A DNA stretch of 64,000 nt, from NCBI GenBank assembly GCA_036365455.1, contig JAWQUS010000030.1, forward strand, positions 15,830,001 to 15,894,000, given 5' to 3'. The notes under the pieces were generated by a model, which was not told the DNA's origin, ran no database searches, and was given only the letters and a program-made list of their open reading frames with translations. Positions 19,801 to 29,564 of this stretch are shown piece after piece (position 1 is the stretch's first letter; each line of letters starts with the position of its first letter). The DNA comes from Macrosoma leucophasiata. Taxonomy: Eukaryota; Arthropoda; Insecta; Lepidoptera; Hedylidae. Position numbers and translations under genes: made by a program.

Positions 19801-22800
19801 AATTTTCTTCCATCAGAAAATAATTCTTCCGCTAGTGGGCGGTGGGATCGTCACGTCCCGAAGTCAGGGTTATTTTTTTGTATGCGTATGGCGTAAATTC
19901 TCAATTAATCGATTACATTAGTACCTGTATGAAAACATGAATGTGTGGCAGTCATTCCCATTAATTCTCTCTCCTTTTTGGCACCTGTTTCCATAGGAGC
20001 GAGCTACATTATGAGCCTCGGACAAAGTCCGAGAGAATTCAACATGACATCCAGGAACCGACCAGTCGAAAATAAAGCGTCTTTCTAGCACCTGCGTCAC
20101 AAGAAAATTATTTCAATCTCTTCTCTATAGTAACTTTACTTTCGTAGTCATTGGATGCGAACATCAATGCATAAACGAAAATTGCATTGAAATAAAACTA
20201 TTTTTAAGTATTTATCCGGCGATATTTTAAATGATGAATGGGCGAATGGAATGAAAGGATGAATCTTGAAACCTAATGGTAACGATTACATCTCCCAACA
20301 GATGTGGTCTCCAAGTGTAGTGTGTCCCCCGACGTTGCCCACCCGAGTGGCCCCGAAACGGGTGCCTCCGCCGGAGACTCGGCCCCCGCCGCCTTCACGA
20401 CGCACGGACGAGGCCAGGCGCGTCTTGCTCAGCGACTTAGGTATGTTGCAGTGTTTTATGGCCGAATATGTACTTAAACGTCACTTAATTTTAAGCAACC
20501 CTCAAATATAAGATGTATTAGTCTATCTATTCTCTATCGTTTGCACGTGTAGGGACAATAGACTTTTGTTTCCCACTTTTAAGTGACGTTTCAGTATTTG
20601 GCCGTTGTTGCAGCATTTACAGCCTTTTTTTTTTTTTTTATGTAATGGAAGTGGCAAACAAGCATGCAGTTCACATTGATGTTAAGTGATGACTGCAGCC
20701 TATAGACACCCACACAAAGACCAAGGTCAAAATGCAGATGCGTTACCACTCCTGAGGCCTAAGGGTGTTATGCCTCTGTGCCGGAAATTACAGGGCCGTA
20801 CTTTAAACAAACTATTAAAAAACGTGGTTCTATGTTCGACACATATGTATTTTTTATCACCTAAACGTAACTTCACGCCTGTAATCCCCGAAGGGGTAGG
20901 CAGAGGTAAATGCATGCATTCAAGTATACATGCAAACACCCACGACTCGCTGATTACGTTTTGGCCCATGTAACAGGTGGCGAGCCTGTTGACATCTCCG
21001 GGCACATTACCAAACTCCGAAGTACTGGAAACTTCCAGAAAATTGAAAAATAATCCGAATAGAACCAGAGATAAAGGATTTTAAACCGTTATCTCTGATA
21101 GTCCCCGACCCGGGAATCGAACCCAGGACCCCCAGCGTAGTAGTAGTGGCCTGCTACCACTACGCTACTGAGGCAGTTAAATGACCTATATAGCTTATAT
21201 ATATAGAAATATATGTAGCTTAAAGGTAGAGTGACTGGGCTAGTGATCCAAAGGTCACAAGTAAAATAATTTGATTTCAAACGGGACAAGACCATTAGAA
21301 TTCAATTTTTTTCTATCTACTTTTCTTTAAAACTCTTTGTAATGTAAATTGTATGTGTTCTTGCGAAAACTAAAATAGAAAATATCAATTACAAATAGTG
21401 ACGAAGTTGCCAGAATAATACTGGTGTGCAGTATCCAACAAGAAATAATGCATATCGACTTTGGGAACGAGACTTTTTCTTACTTCGGATCTGTAGAGCG
21501 TTATCTCTTTCGCACCTGACCTATATGACGTTTGTCGAGCAAATCAAGTTTTGACAAATGCTGGGCTATCGACTGCTTAATAATTATCAGTAATATTAGA
21601 TACGAGCTTCGGATGTAACGGTGTCAGGACAAACCCAATAAGGGTTTTTTTGGTATCCCTATACTTTTATTCATATGTTGTTATGTAAGAAATCTTAATA
21701 AAACTAGCCGATTGTCTCTTTCCTATGTTCAATGTGCAATAATAGGGCGCGTTCCAGTAATTGACCGAAACGACCCTAACGCCCGTTGTATCGTTCCACC
21801 TAAGGCCTGTGGTTGTCGCGAGCGATCTTTCGACGTCATAGATGACGTCACTGTCCGCGACCGCATCGCTCACAAAATATTAATGAGTCGGAGTGGGCTT
21901 TCCACCAAAATTCGAAAAAAGAACGATTACACAACGCCGCCATATAGCGAGCACCCAGCGCTCAAGATGTGCGTTCCACTTATAAGATTCGCCCAGAAAG
22001 CTGTGGCCGCGGTCGTTGCGGTTGATTAATGGAACGTACCCATAATGTTGTGCAGGTTTCACATCGATGGTGCCGGAGTTGTCCCGGTCGGCGGAGCCCC
22101 TGTGGACGCTGCGGCGCGGCCCGCCGCCGCCCGAGTCGCCGCAACCCAAGTTTGTGCCTTTTTCTTGTCAAATGTAACAGGTGGCGAGCCTGTTGACATT
22201 TTGATCACATGACCAAACTCCGAGGAAACTTCCAGAAAATGGAAAAATCGCAATGGAATCAGATATTAAAGAAAGTATTTTGCATGTTTATCTCTGGGGC
22301 CCCCCGACCTGGGAATTGAACCCAGGATCCCAGCGTAGGAGTAGTGGATTGCTACCACAAAATATTATAATCTTAGTGCAGTCATTTGGTAGTTTTACCT
22401 AGAAAGTTACACGGGAGTTTTGAAAATTTGTAGTTAAATAGATTGCGACATGCTCTTAACGCCATTTATTCCAATATGGCGGCGCGAGCGGCAAAAATAC
22501 GAGGTGTCAAAGTGAAAACGCTAAAAGAGCACGTCGGAATCTGTAAAATCACCAATTTTAAAAACTTCCAGAAAACTCTAGGTAACCCCCTTTTTGAGCA
22601 TCAAATGACTGTATTTACTGATAGAGTAAAACGTAAGTACTCTCTTGTTAACAAACTTAGCCAATTATATATTATTTATGCAGTGTAACATTTTTATACA
22701 GATATTTTTCTCGCGGTTCCTCGTATCGCTCGCCGTGCATGAGCGTCGACCGCAGCAACGACTGGATACCGTCCACTTATGGCCCGTCGTCCAGGGGACC

Positions 22801-25722
22801 ACCCTGTGGTATGAATTGTTTTAAATTACGTATTTCATTATTCAGCTGGTTCACTCCGCTGTAACTGGTCGAGCTGAGCTGGCTAATGTTAAAGTTAGCC
22901 TCAGTTATCTGTTACGGGTCTTAGGTCTTAGAGTTGTCAGGGTTAACTTGACAACTCTAAGACCCGTAACACATAACTGAGGCTAAAAATACTTAAGGCC
23001 TTAAATGCCGAAAAATACAGTTAGTAAATTAGGTGGTGCGGTGGTGCCTACGCCCGCGAGCTCCGTCACTGGAGCTCTACCACCAGTAACAAATTTTATT
23101 AAAGTTACAATATTTGTTAAAGGTATGGTTTTTGTCACATTTTTAAGAACCGAAATGCGTTGCACTGGCGTATTTAAAGTTATAATTCTCTTATCATCTG
23201 GCAGATAATTTTGTGGTCGATCAGTTCAGCTCGGCCGGTTGGCAGTTATACTCGTAGTTGTGACGTGATTTATTAATTTTCAATCGGTGCAACTTATTTT
23301 TTTACTGATCGGGTACTACTACTCACAGTTTATTCATTTTATGATGGTGTGATCACAGAGTGTCGCGGGTGGCGCGGCTCGTTGCCAGACGTGCGGGCCG
23401 ACGACACCGACGAGTTGCTGCGGGACGCCGACATCTTCCTGCGCCGCTCCATCGACAACCTGCGCTGTCCCTCCCTCGACGGTCAGTGCCCGCCCTGTGC
23501 CGTAGCCCCCTCGCCCCCTCGCCCCCTCACACTATAGCGGAGTGTCGCGGACCACACGCCGACATCTTCCTGCGCCGCTCCATCGACAACCTGCGCTGTC
23601 CCTCCCTCGACGGTCAGTGCCCGCCCTGTGCCGTAGCCCCCTCGCCCCCTCACACTATAGCGGAGTGTCGCGGACCACACGCCGACATCTTCCTGCGCCG
23701 CTCCATCGACAACCTGCGCTGTCCCTCCCTCGACGGTCAGTGCCCGCCCTGTGCCGTAGCCCCCTCGCCCCCTCACACTATAGCGGAGTGTCGCGGACCA
23801 CACGCCGACATCTTCCTGCGCCGCTCCATCGACAACCTGCGCTGTCCCTCCCTCGACGGTCAGTGCCCGCCCTGTGCCGTAGCCCCCTCGCCCCCTCACA
23901 CTATAGCGGAGTGTCGCGGACCACACGCCGACATCTTCCTGCGCCGCTCCATCGACAACCTGCGCTGTCCCTCCCTCGACGGTCAGTGCCCGCCCTGTGC
24001 CGTAGCCCCCTCCCCCCATCCCCCTCGCCCCCTCACCCCCTCACACTAGCGGAGTGTCGCGGACCACACGCCGACATCTTCCTGCGCCGCTCCATCGACA
24101 ACCTGCGCTGTCCCTCCCTCGACGGTCAGTGCCCGCCCTGTGCCGTAGCCCCCTCGCCCCCTCCCCCCTCGCCCCCTCACACTATAGCGGAGTGTCGCGG
24201 ACCACACGCCGACATCTTCCTGCGCCGCTCCATCGACAACCTGCGCTGTCCCTCCCTCGACAGTCAGTGCAATTTATTTTCAGTTGTATAGCTATTTGAC
24301 TCGTGAAATAACTATGAGGGAGTCCTTTTTTTGGTATGTATCCAAATAGGCGGTACGTCTCGAGAGGCACTAGTCTACTTTGCCGGTAATTCGACGAGCG
24401 CTGACGGCGATTCAGCGTAAATAAAGTTAGCGCAACTGCCTAAAGGAGACCCCTGTGGGTCCGAACCTCGACTTAGGTCGTTGTGGAGAGACACTTGACA
24501 TTTGCGATTAGGGGCGGTGCAACTTTTGTTCTAGTCATCGGTTGGTAAATAGGGGTCCATAATTAAATGTGGTTTTGTATATTTCAGCGTGTGAAGACGG
24601 TGGTTCGGTCGGCGGTGGTGGTGGTGGCAGTGGTGGTGGCGGTGGCGGCGGGCGGCCGTACGTGCCGGCCGAAGCCCGCCAGTTGCGGCTGGGGCACGCC
24701 GTGAAGCTCATCACGCCGCACGGCCGCCTGGCCGTCGGTCGCGTCAGGTGAGCGTCACATCATATAGCGGAGTGTCGCGGACCACACGCCGACATCTCAC
24801 ATCACGTCACATCATCATCATACATAGAGCAACTCGGCCCACCAGTCAGGGCGGACCGGAGGGGAGTAGCCATAGCGTTTATTACCGATGCGAAACAACA
24901 ACGATGCGTCTGTCATTTTTTGCGGGGGGAAGTACTCGTGACACACTCTCACACTACAAAAATCGTCTATTACTACGAAACTCACGCCTTGACTTTAACA
25001 AAATACATAAACAATTTCACGCACACATTTAAATATCTGGGCGATAGGCATAGAACCATTTGGTCTTGTACTTTGACAGAGGGGAAAGGGGTGGCACGTG
25101 TTGCTCTATGGTCGCATTAGGTTTTTTTTATGTTATGGATGGGGCATACAATGCAGTTCACATTGATGTTGAGTGATGACTGCAGCCTATAGACAACCAC
25201 ACAAAGACCAAGGTCAAAATGCAGATGCGTTACTACTCTTGAGGCCTAAGGTGTTATGCTTCTGTGCCGGAAATTACAGGGCCGTACATTACCACCGAGG
25301 TGAGCGTCACATCATCATCATATCAGTGTAGAGATGCCCACTGCTGGACCGAAGCCCCCACATAAGGGAAGGATACACTAATCGCCACGCTTGGTATGCG
25401 ATATAGCGATCGAGGTCGCGGTAGTTTTTTCGTAGGACGCCGCTTGCTTTGTTGCACTTTATATTGCGGCATTGGAATGATTTGACCGCCATTGTTCCGT
25501 TGACAATATTTTTTTTTACTTATCCGCAGATACGTGGGGTTAGCCGGTGGCACGGCAGCCAACAGTGGCGTGGTAGTGGGCGCGGAGTTTTCAATGCAAC
25601 AGTACCCAGGTTTGCCTCGAAACGACGGGACCCACCGTGGCAGGCGATATTTCCTCGCTCCGCCAAACTACACCGCACTGTTTGTACCTTTCTCCAAAGT
25701 GGTTATGGCTTGGTCTAACTAA
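12827..25722 (+). CDS. Coiled-coil and CAP-Gly domain protein, ten exons
   Basis: The exons are 12827-13830, 14737-14917, 18391-19013, 19103-19268, 20302-20440, 22056-22149, 22702-22808, 23359-23481, 24588-24747 and 25530-25722. They sum to 2790 nt, or 929 residues, with GT-AG introns and matching phases. An in-frame TAA 12 nt before the ATG supports the start. Residues about 14-67 form a coiled coil (ALHQTVVSLRTALEISKNEL). A long acidic, Ser/Thr-rich disordered part follows. A Gly-rich linker near 817-834 precedes a CAP-Gly domain at about 845-925. CAP-Gly domains bind the C-terminal EEY/F of tubulin or EB proteins, so a microtubule or centrosome adaptor role is inferred. The usual GKNDG is PRNDG here. 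I do not recognise a precise ortholog. Extra or alternative exons could exist in the long introns. Confidence 0.85.
13924..14223 (-). mobile_element. SINE family A, full length
   Basis: The poly-T start (a poly-A tail on the minus strand) is followed by the complete family A sequence ending CCACCAGTA. The family begins ACTGGTGGTAGAGCTCC with a GAGCTCC/GGAGCTC hairpin. This layout resembles Metulj SINEs of butterflies. It lies in intron 1 of the CAP-Gly gene. Confidence 0.88.
14737..14917 (+). CDS. CAP-Gly gene exon 2
   Basis: Acceptor gttcag, donor gtaagt. It encodes SMSEGDNSVFSEGGTT, then an acidic stretch ending VDDIELIFTTDESKDMSNLQ, which looks conserved and may be a short binding motif. 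Confidence 0.88.
15028..15112 (-). mobile_element. Family C retroposon, left part, split by family D
   Basis: CTTCACGCCAAGTCCC and GAGCGCCAGATGTCCCGGTT match family C at 39933 and 61955. The rest resumes at 15382. Confidence 0.82.
15113..15126. repeat. Target-site duplication of family D, left
   Basis: ACATTTATCAGTCT is repeated exactly at 15368-15381. Confidence 0.88.
15127..15367 (-). mobile_element. tRNA-bearing retroposon family D, full copy with target duplication
   Basis: On the minus strand there is about 130 bp of unique sequence, then a tRNA-like part (TAGCTCAATTGG; GAGTTCGAGTCTCG) at 15166-15236. A short TTTCTTTCCATTTTTC tail follows. The 14-bp direct repeat on both sides fixes the ends. 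The tRNA-like part is therefore internal. A near-identical copy lies at 60936-61192. Confidence 0.85.
15382..15460 (-). mobile_element. Family C retroposon, right part
   Basis: CTTCATACACGCACACCGAT, TCCTAAGAATCTTGAC and CCCTCAGACAGAAC continue family C beyond the family D insertion, matching 40030-40090. Confidence 0.8.
15987..16461 (-). mobile_element. SINE family A, diverged, with about 240 bp inserted
   Basis: The poly-A half is at 15987-16094 and the 5' half at 16337-16461. Unrelated sequence between them contains AATGCGCCAACTAGTGGAAT and GGGCCGCGGCCCGCCAGGCG. It lies in intron 2 of the CAP-Gly gene. Confidence 0.65.
16804..17115 (-). mobile_element. tRNA-derived SINE family B, full length
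   Basis: On the minus strand it shows TAACCTAGTGG, GGGTTCGATTCC, the common body, and the CCCCTTCGGGG hairpin near the 3' end. Confidence 0.88.
17116..18390. other. Intron sequence without recognised features
   Basis: AT-rich rest of CAP-Gly intron 2. No convincing exon or repeat is seen. An alternative exon cannot be excluded. Confidence 0.5.
18391..19013 (+). CDS. CAP-Gly gene exon 3
   Basis: Acceptor tttttcag, donor gtaagc. It encodes 208 residues from EDLVSIRETDNWAPAS to NPFQY. It contains basic segments KMKRVSLPSEKEIRHVAF and LPGRGILKS, and several Ser-rich patches suited to phosphorylation. Phase 0 in, phase 2 out. Confidence 0.9.
19103..19268 (+). CDS. CAP-Gly gene exon 4
   Basis: Acceptor attttag, donor gtacct. 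It encodes PPMSRGASRSSYKSTIGRSR and then SGAQTDVSALPPRWTSDGYL. It is basic and Ser-rich. SGAQTD resembles motifs of microtubule-associated adaptors, but this is only a likeness. Confidence 0.88.
19299..19400 (+). mobile_element. MITE family P, partial
   Basis: CATAGAGCAACACGGTCCAC, GGCGGACCGGAGGGGAGTAG and TTTCCCCTCTGTCGAAGTAC match the element at 24823-25110. Confidence 0.6.
19595..19860 (+). repeat. Dispersed repeat family F
   Basis: ACCATAATCGCCACG, GGCATGCGGATTGGTGATCG and CAGGACGCTGCTGCTCAT are shared with other F copies. The right part (AAAATAATTCTTCC) is shared with 48590-48620. Confidence 0.7.
20302..20440 (+). CDS. CAP-Gly gene exon 5, proline-rich
   Basis: Acceptor caacag, donor gtatgt. 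It encodes MWSPSVVCPPTLPTRVAPKR, PPPETRPPPPSRR and EARRVLLSDL. The Pro-rich part could bind SH3 or WW domains. Confidence 0.88.
20625..20800 (-). mobile_element. SINE family A, poly-A half
   Basis: Poly-T start and family A sequence to CAGGGCCGTA, then an abrupt end. Confidence 0.85.
20866..21178 (-). mobile_element. tRNA-derived SINE family B, full length
   Basis: The complete B structure on the minus strand, with TAGCGTAGTGG and GGTTCGATTCC near the right end. It lies in intron 5 of the CAP-Gly gene. Confidence 0.9.
21745..22041. mobile_element. MITE with 30-bp inverted ends and ATA target duplication
   Basis: GGGCGCGTTCCAGTAATTGA at the left pairs with the complement of the right end, GGGTACGTTCCATTAATCAA. 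Similarity continues through AACGACC. ATA flanks both ends. It ends 14 bp before exon 6 of the CAP-Gly gene. Confidence 0.85.
22056..22149 (+). CDS. CAP-Gly gene exon 6, boxed in by two mobile elements
   Basis: Acceptor ttgtgcag, donor gtttgt, both moderate. It encodes FTSMVPELSRSAEPLWTLRR and then GPPPPESPQP. A MITE ends 14 bp upstream of the exon and SINE B begins about 20 bp downstream. Confidence 0.83.
22165..22360 (-). mobile_element. tRNA-derived SINE family B, truncated
   Basis: From ATGTAACAGGTGGCGAGCC to the tRNA-like head with GGTTCAATTCCC on the minus strand. The 3' tail part is missing. It begins just after the exon 6 donor. Confidence 0.82.
22702..22808 (+). CDS. CAP-Gly gene exon 7
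   Basis: Acceptor tatacag, donor gtatga. It encodes YFSRGSSYRSPCMSVDRSND and then WIPSTYGPSSRGPPC. It joins exon 6 in phase 2 and exon 8 in phase 1. Confidence 0.87.
22895..22986. repeat. Long near-perfect hairpin in an intron
   Basis: The left arm TTAGCCTCAGTTAT, GTTACGGGTCTTAG, GAGTTGTCA pairs with the right arm TGACAACTC, CTAAGACCCGTAAC, ATAACTGAGGCTAA. An extra GTCTTAG repeat sits in the left arm and the loop is short. Confidence 0.85.
23019..23088 (-). mobile_element. SINE family A, 5' end only
   Basis: GCGGTGGTGCCTACGCCCGC to CCACCAGTA. Confidence 0.8.
23359..23481 (+). CDS. CAP-Gly gene exon 8, founder of the tandem exon array
   Basis: Acceptor gatcacag, donor gtcagt. It encodes CRGWRGSLPDVRADDTDELL and then RDADIFLRRSIDNLRCPSLD. 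Its 3' 60 nt or so is the part copied in the six downstream units. Confidence 0.88.
23541..24262 (+). repeat. Six tandem copies of the exon 8 3' part with flanking intron
   Basis: Units start (AGTGTCGCGGACC) at 23541, 23664, 23787, 23910, 24053 and 24191. The spacing is 123, 123, 123, 143 and 138. Each holds a pyrimidine tract, CACTATAG or CACTAG, the exon-like part ending CCCTCGACG, and donor gtcagt. The exon part is 72 nt, or 75 nt from the upper AG, so inclusion keeps the frame and adds CRGPHADIFLRRSIDNLRC plus flanks. The last unit has A in place of the final exon G. The copies look nearly identical. Confidence 0.9.
24588..24747 (+). CDS. CAP-Gly gene exon 9, glycine linker and CAP-Gly start
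   Basis: Acceptor atttcag, donor gtgagc. Gly-rich run (13 Gly with one Ser between) and then RPYVPAEARQLRLGHAVKLI and GRLAVGRVR, the first strands of the CAP-Gly fold. Confidence 0.9.
24763..24796 (+). repeat. Displaced remnant of the exon array
   Basis: ATATAGCGGAGTGTCGCGGA and CCACACGCCGACATCT match the start of an array unit, but lie in the next intron, 16 bp after exon 9. Confidence 0.88.
24823..25110. mobile_element. MITE family P
   Basis: Left CATAGAGCAACTCGGCCCAC is mirrored by right GTGTTGCTCTATG. TTTGACAGAGGGGAAAGG near the right end matches the copy at 19299-19400 in inverted order. Confidence 0.68.
25121..25296 (-). mobile_element. SINE family A, poly-A half
   Basis: Poly-T start, ATGCAGTTCACATTGATGTT, ending GTACATTACCACC. 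It lies in intron 9 of the CAP-Gly gene. Confidence 0.82.
25318..25510 (+). repeat. Dispersed repeat family F
   Basis: GCCCACTGCTGGACCGAAG, AATCGCCACGCTTGG, GTAGGACGCCGCTTGC and TTGACCGCCATTGTTCCGTT. It ends just before exon 10. Confidence 0.72.
25530..25722 (+). CDS. CAP-Gly gene exon 10, terminal exon
   Basis: Acceptor atccgcag. It encodes YVGLAGGTAANSGVVVGAEF, LPRNDGTHRGRRYF and FVPFSKVVMAWSN, then TAA. NDG followed by G-x-x-YF and the closing F-V-P-x-x-K-V fit CAP-Gly. Confidence 0.92.
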
Positions 25723-26189
25723 ATAATGTGTTTTTCTGAATGCTGATGGCGTTTGAGATTTAGTTGTAGACATATGTCTTGGCGAGAACGTTGGAGATTT
25801 GAAATATCTTTCTTTGGATACACCGAATCGTGTCAAGAGAAGAAATCATCCCCAATTGTGTCTTAGAATTAAGATTGCATTTGATGAATATAACAAGGAA
25901 AACCAAACATCAATTAATTGAATAAAACTATACATAGTATAATGTATTTACGGTTGAGATCCTGATTTTGGTCAGGATCCGGCTCGAAGGACTATGGTGA
26001 AAAGTGATTTAGTATGTAGTTCGATTTCCGATTATTAAATGCTTGTAGTGTATATCCTTTGTTAAGCAATTATGTTGGAACATAATTTAAAGATTTTCAG
26101 AGAATATTTTCGTTGTATACTTTGTCGCAAAATTAATAGTAACTGTACTTAGTGTTAAAACTTTTTATGGTCTAGAACTCTAGAAAGTA

Positions 26190-26260
26190 AAGAAAAAATG
26201 GAAAGAAAAAAATTGAATTCAGGCAGACATCGAACCTGTTTTCTTTCCACTTTTTCATTA
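26190..26260 (-). mobile_element. Family D fragment
   Basis: GGAAAGAAAAAAATTGAATT and TCAGGCAGACATCGAACCTG match the tail and B-box side of family D. Confidence 0.5.
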
Positions 26261-27439
26261 ATTTCTAAATACACTCGCAAGTGTTATTGCGAAAAATATT
26301 TAAAACTTTATGGTCTATTAGATTTGGAGTTATTTATATTCCAGCTACAAAATCTAGTCGAACTATCCAGATGCTGTTTTCGGCCTAATAAATCTGATAA
26401 TCTTAGTATAAATCAACTAGCGGTACATACCCAGCCAGTACAATTTATATTGGATTTAGAATCTGTGATTTTGCAGTATTAAAGAACAAGAACAAAAACA
26501 ACTTACAACTTGTGGCGTATTTTTAAAATTTTAAAGGTTCTGGAACAGATATACCAATGTGTTTTTTACAATTACAAGTTTATCTTGAAATCTATTATTC
26601 TTGTCTAAAAACTTGTGTTTAAGGCCTAATAATAAGCTTACTGTACGATAAATGGTTTAAGACCTGATATTGATTGTAAAACTATATATGCCTCGAGATA
26701 ATAAGAAATAATTTGTATTTTAAAGTGGGAGAGACTACAATGTATATCCCGCACCGTGAAAGACTAGGATAGCAATGACAGTGTCGCTTCTATAATATGC
26801 GACTTGTGCAAGCGAGAGGCGACTATATCTTATACATCTGTGATGACGTGGATTACCAAGTACCGTAATTCATTCCTGCAGTATCAAATTAACATTTAAT
26901 GGCTTTCCATCTCCCTTCGAATATAGGATGTAAAGGATTTAAATATCTGTTAGAGAATTGTGTAAGACAGATTACACTACGTTTACAAATGGCAAAGCTT
27001 ACTTTACTGCCGTTAACCGGAAAGGAGACGTTTCAAAATGTATGGAGATTGGACCCGCTCCTTGTACACTATATTGCGAGAAGAAGCATTAAATAGTAAA
27101 TCATTTTCAGCTATTCAAATCGTTTATTATACCTTCAATTAATTTTCGTAAGTGTATTTGAAAAACAAGAATGTCATAGTCGCAATATGGTGAGATTTAT
27201 CGTACAAAAATTACATAAAATAAATATTTCCGACAAAAAAACAACAATTCAAATTATTTTTTGAGTATCTTTCTATGATTCTACGTATTTTCCTCTATTT
27301 TTTTATATAGTGTATAAGGTGCGGGCTCAACGTGGAAATTGTCCTTTGCCTCTAGATATTTCTTAAGAATGATGTCAGTAACTACATTTTCCTCTGAAGA
27401 AAAAAGTAACAATGATATAATAATATATAGGTAAGAAAA

Positions 27440-27770
27440 TGTGGAAAGAAAAAATGACTTCGGGCGGAATTCGAATCTGCGTCATCTGGAACACTGCCAC
27501 TTATGTATCATAGGTATACCGTGATCTTAACCATATTGTGTAAACTATGATGTTTGACGTGGTTCCATAATTATCCATATCCGTCATAGTTAACGCCCCC
27601 CAGGAGGTTCGTAACGAAAATTGAAGGAAATTCGACATATAAAGGAAGGGGGGGGGGGGGGATTTCAGTAGCTTAGCGGTAAGAATGGCTGGACTAATGT
27701 TCCTGAGGTAGCAGGTTTGAATCCCGTTCGAAATCAAGTTTCTTCTTTGTAGTTTTACACAACCTTTGAC
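27440..27770. mobile_element. Two family D-like tRNA heads in opposite orientation
   Basis: 27445-27490 reads as the tail and B-box of a minus-strand copy (GACTTCGGGCGGAATTCGAA). 27663-27740 reads as a plus-strand tRNA-like part (TAGCTTAGCGG and GGTTTGAATCC) directly after a run of 14 G. Together they look like a rearranged or fold-back insertion. Confidence 0.5.
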
Positions 27771-29564
27771 GAAATATGTTTTTCAAACACTCTTAGTTGT
27801 GGAAAAACTTATACTAGGATATTGGTACATAGTTTTTGACTCTATAGTACCCATTCTCCACTAAATAAGCTTTAGTGAATAGCCCCAGTAAAGTATTCTT
27901 TGAACTGTGTTTACGATTGTATTCGTATTTTAAAATTATATAGAAGCAGTTCGGAATGTGTGTTCACTGTTGTATAATATCGTCGTCTAGGCTAATTATA
28001 TGCATAAGATGTGTGTATAAATGTAAGCCTAATGGAATTACTCTATTGTCGCCTGGGACATGTTTATGCAATATGTAGTTTGTTTTTTGTCATAAAAGTG
28101 ACGGCGGACAGAATGAAGGGCGTTCTTGACTTGATTCAAATTTTTGCCACACCATTTCAATCAATAACTTGTATCGTTTTTTTTATATCAGACATGTATG
28201 CTATATTTGATAATGGTGGAGATAAAAATTAAATGTCGACTAGAAACTCGACTACTTTCGATGCTTTTTTATGTGCCTGGGAATGAGCTCAGGAGTGCTT
28301 AAGATTCATAATTATTATTGAATCCGATGGATGACTCCGTGGCTCCCTGTAACTCTAACTATTCTGTAACCGAGAAAAATAATACGACTAGTTTATTTTC
28401 ATTAGCAAGAAGGTAGTCGATATGGGACAGGACGCTGGCGTAGCCATGAACCATATACCAATATGTTGTATTTGGTGTTAGTGTTTTGTTCAGTACACAT
28501 GTTGCATAAACTTGTCCAACGGTTCTTATCTCTTTCCTTAATATTTGCTTTTAATATAAAGGTAACAGAGAGCGAAAAGGAGAGATGTATTTTTGTGAAT
28601 TATAGACGATTGTATAACAATATAGATTCTATGTTAGTGGCTCTGTACTTAAATAGTGTAAATTAAAAATGAAAAGTCAAAAGTGTTTATAATACTATAA
28701 AAATGCTCACACTCTTTCTAAAGTATGGTGCTCTAATAGTTTTTTTTTAATTTATTTTAACAGAATTTTCTCTTTTTCTACTTGTAAACTTTTTCTAGAT
28801 ATTTGTTACCTGTTTTCTCTAGGTTTCTATTTTAGTACGTCTATAGCTATGTATGGAAGAAAATAAGCTATATTTTTATGGAATACATTTCTATTTGGAT
28901 TTTTATTGTTTACGTTTGCTTATGAGCAAAAAATAGATGTCTATTACATCACAAAAGGAGTCTGCGTAAAAAAATATTTTGAATTTAGCTCAAAAAGTAG
29001 CCTATGCCCTTACGCAGAATTTAAATTATCTTTATGTTATATTTTGTCAAAATAGGCTAGGCGTAACAGATAGACAAGAGTAACTTTTACATTTATTTAT
29101 AAAAGTATGGTTTATGTTTATTACGTGGACTTCTTCGCTCATGGGCAGACAGTTAAGGGCATATCGTTTCATTTAGCCGATCTAGCAAATTTGTATTTTC
29201 TGATGTTGTATTATAGTCAAAACGCAATACATACTGGTGGTGTCAATCTGTGTAGATTTGATGTATAGTGTAAATTGTAAAGTTTAAGTAAAGTTGATCA
29301 TTGACATTGTCACTTCTGTGGACGTTTTCTAGTCATTGTCGTATGGAATAACTTAGTGCGTACTAGGAACAGTCGATAAATATATACTGCCATAAAATTG
29401 AAGCGACTGAACATTTTGTTTTAAGAATAAGGAAAGAATAAGTAAGTAACTATACATTTATTTGTATAAAAAATATTGAAAAGAAGGTGCAAGATGAAAC
29501 AGCCGTGGAATATTATCTTGCAGACCTTTAGAACATTTATCGGTATTTAAAATATTTTTATTTC

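Noticed and set aside
23360..24291. Long open frames of 178-249 codons on both strands across the GC-rich repeat
   Set aside because: They exist because a stop-free 123-bp unit (a multiple of three) is repeated. They ignore the splice sites in each unit and the minus-strand frame has no independent support.
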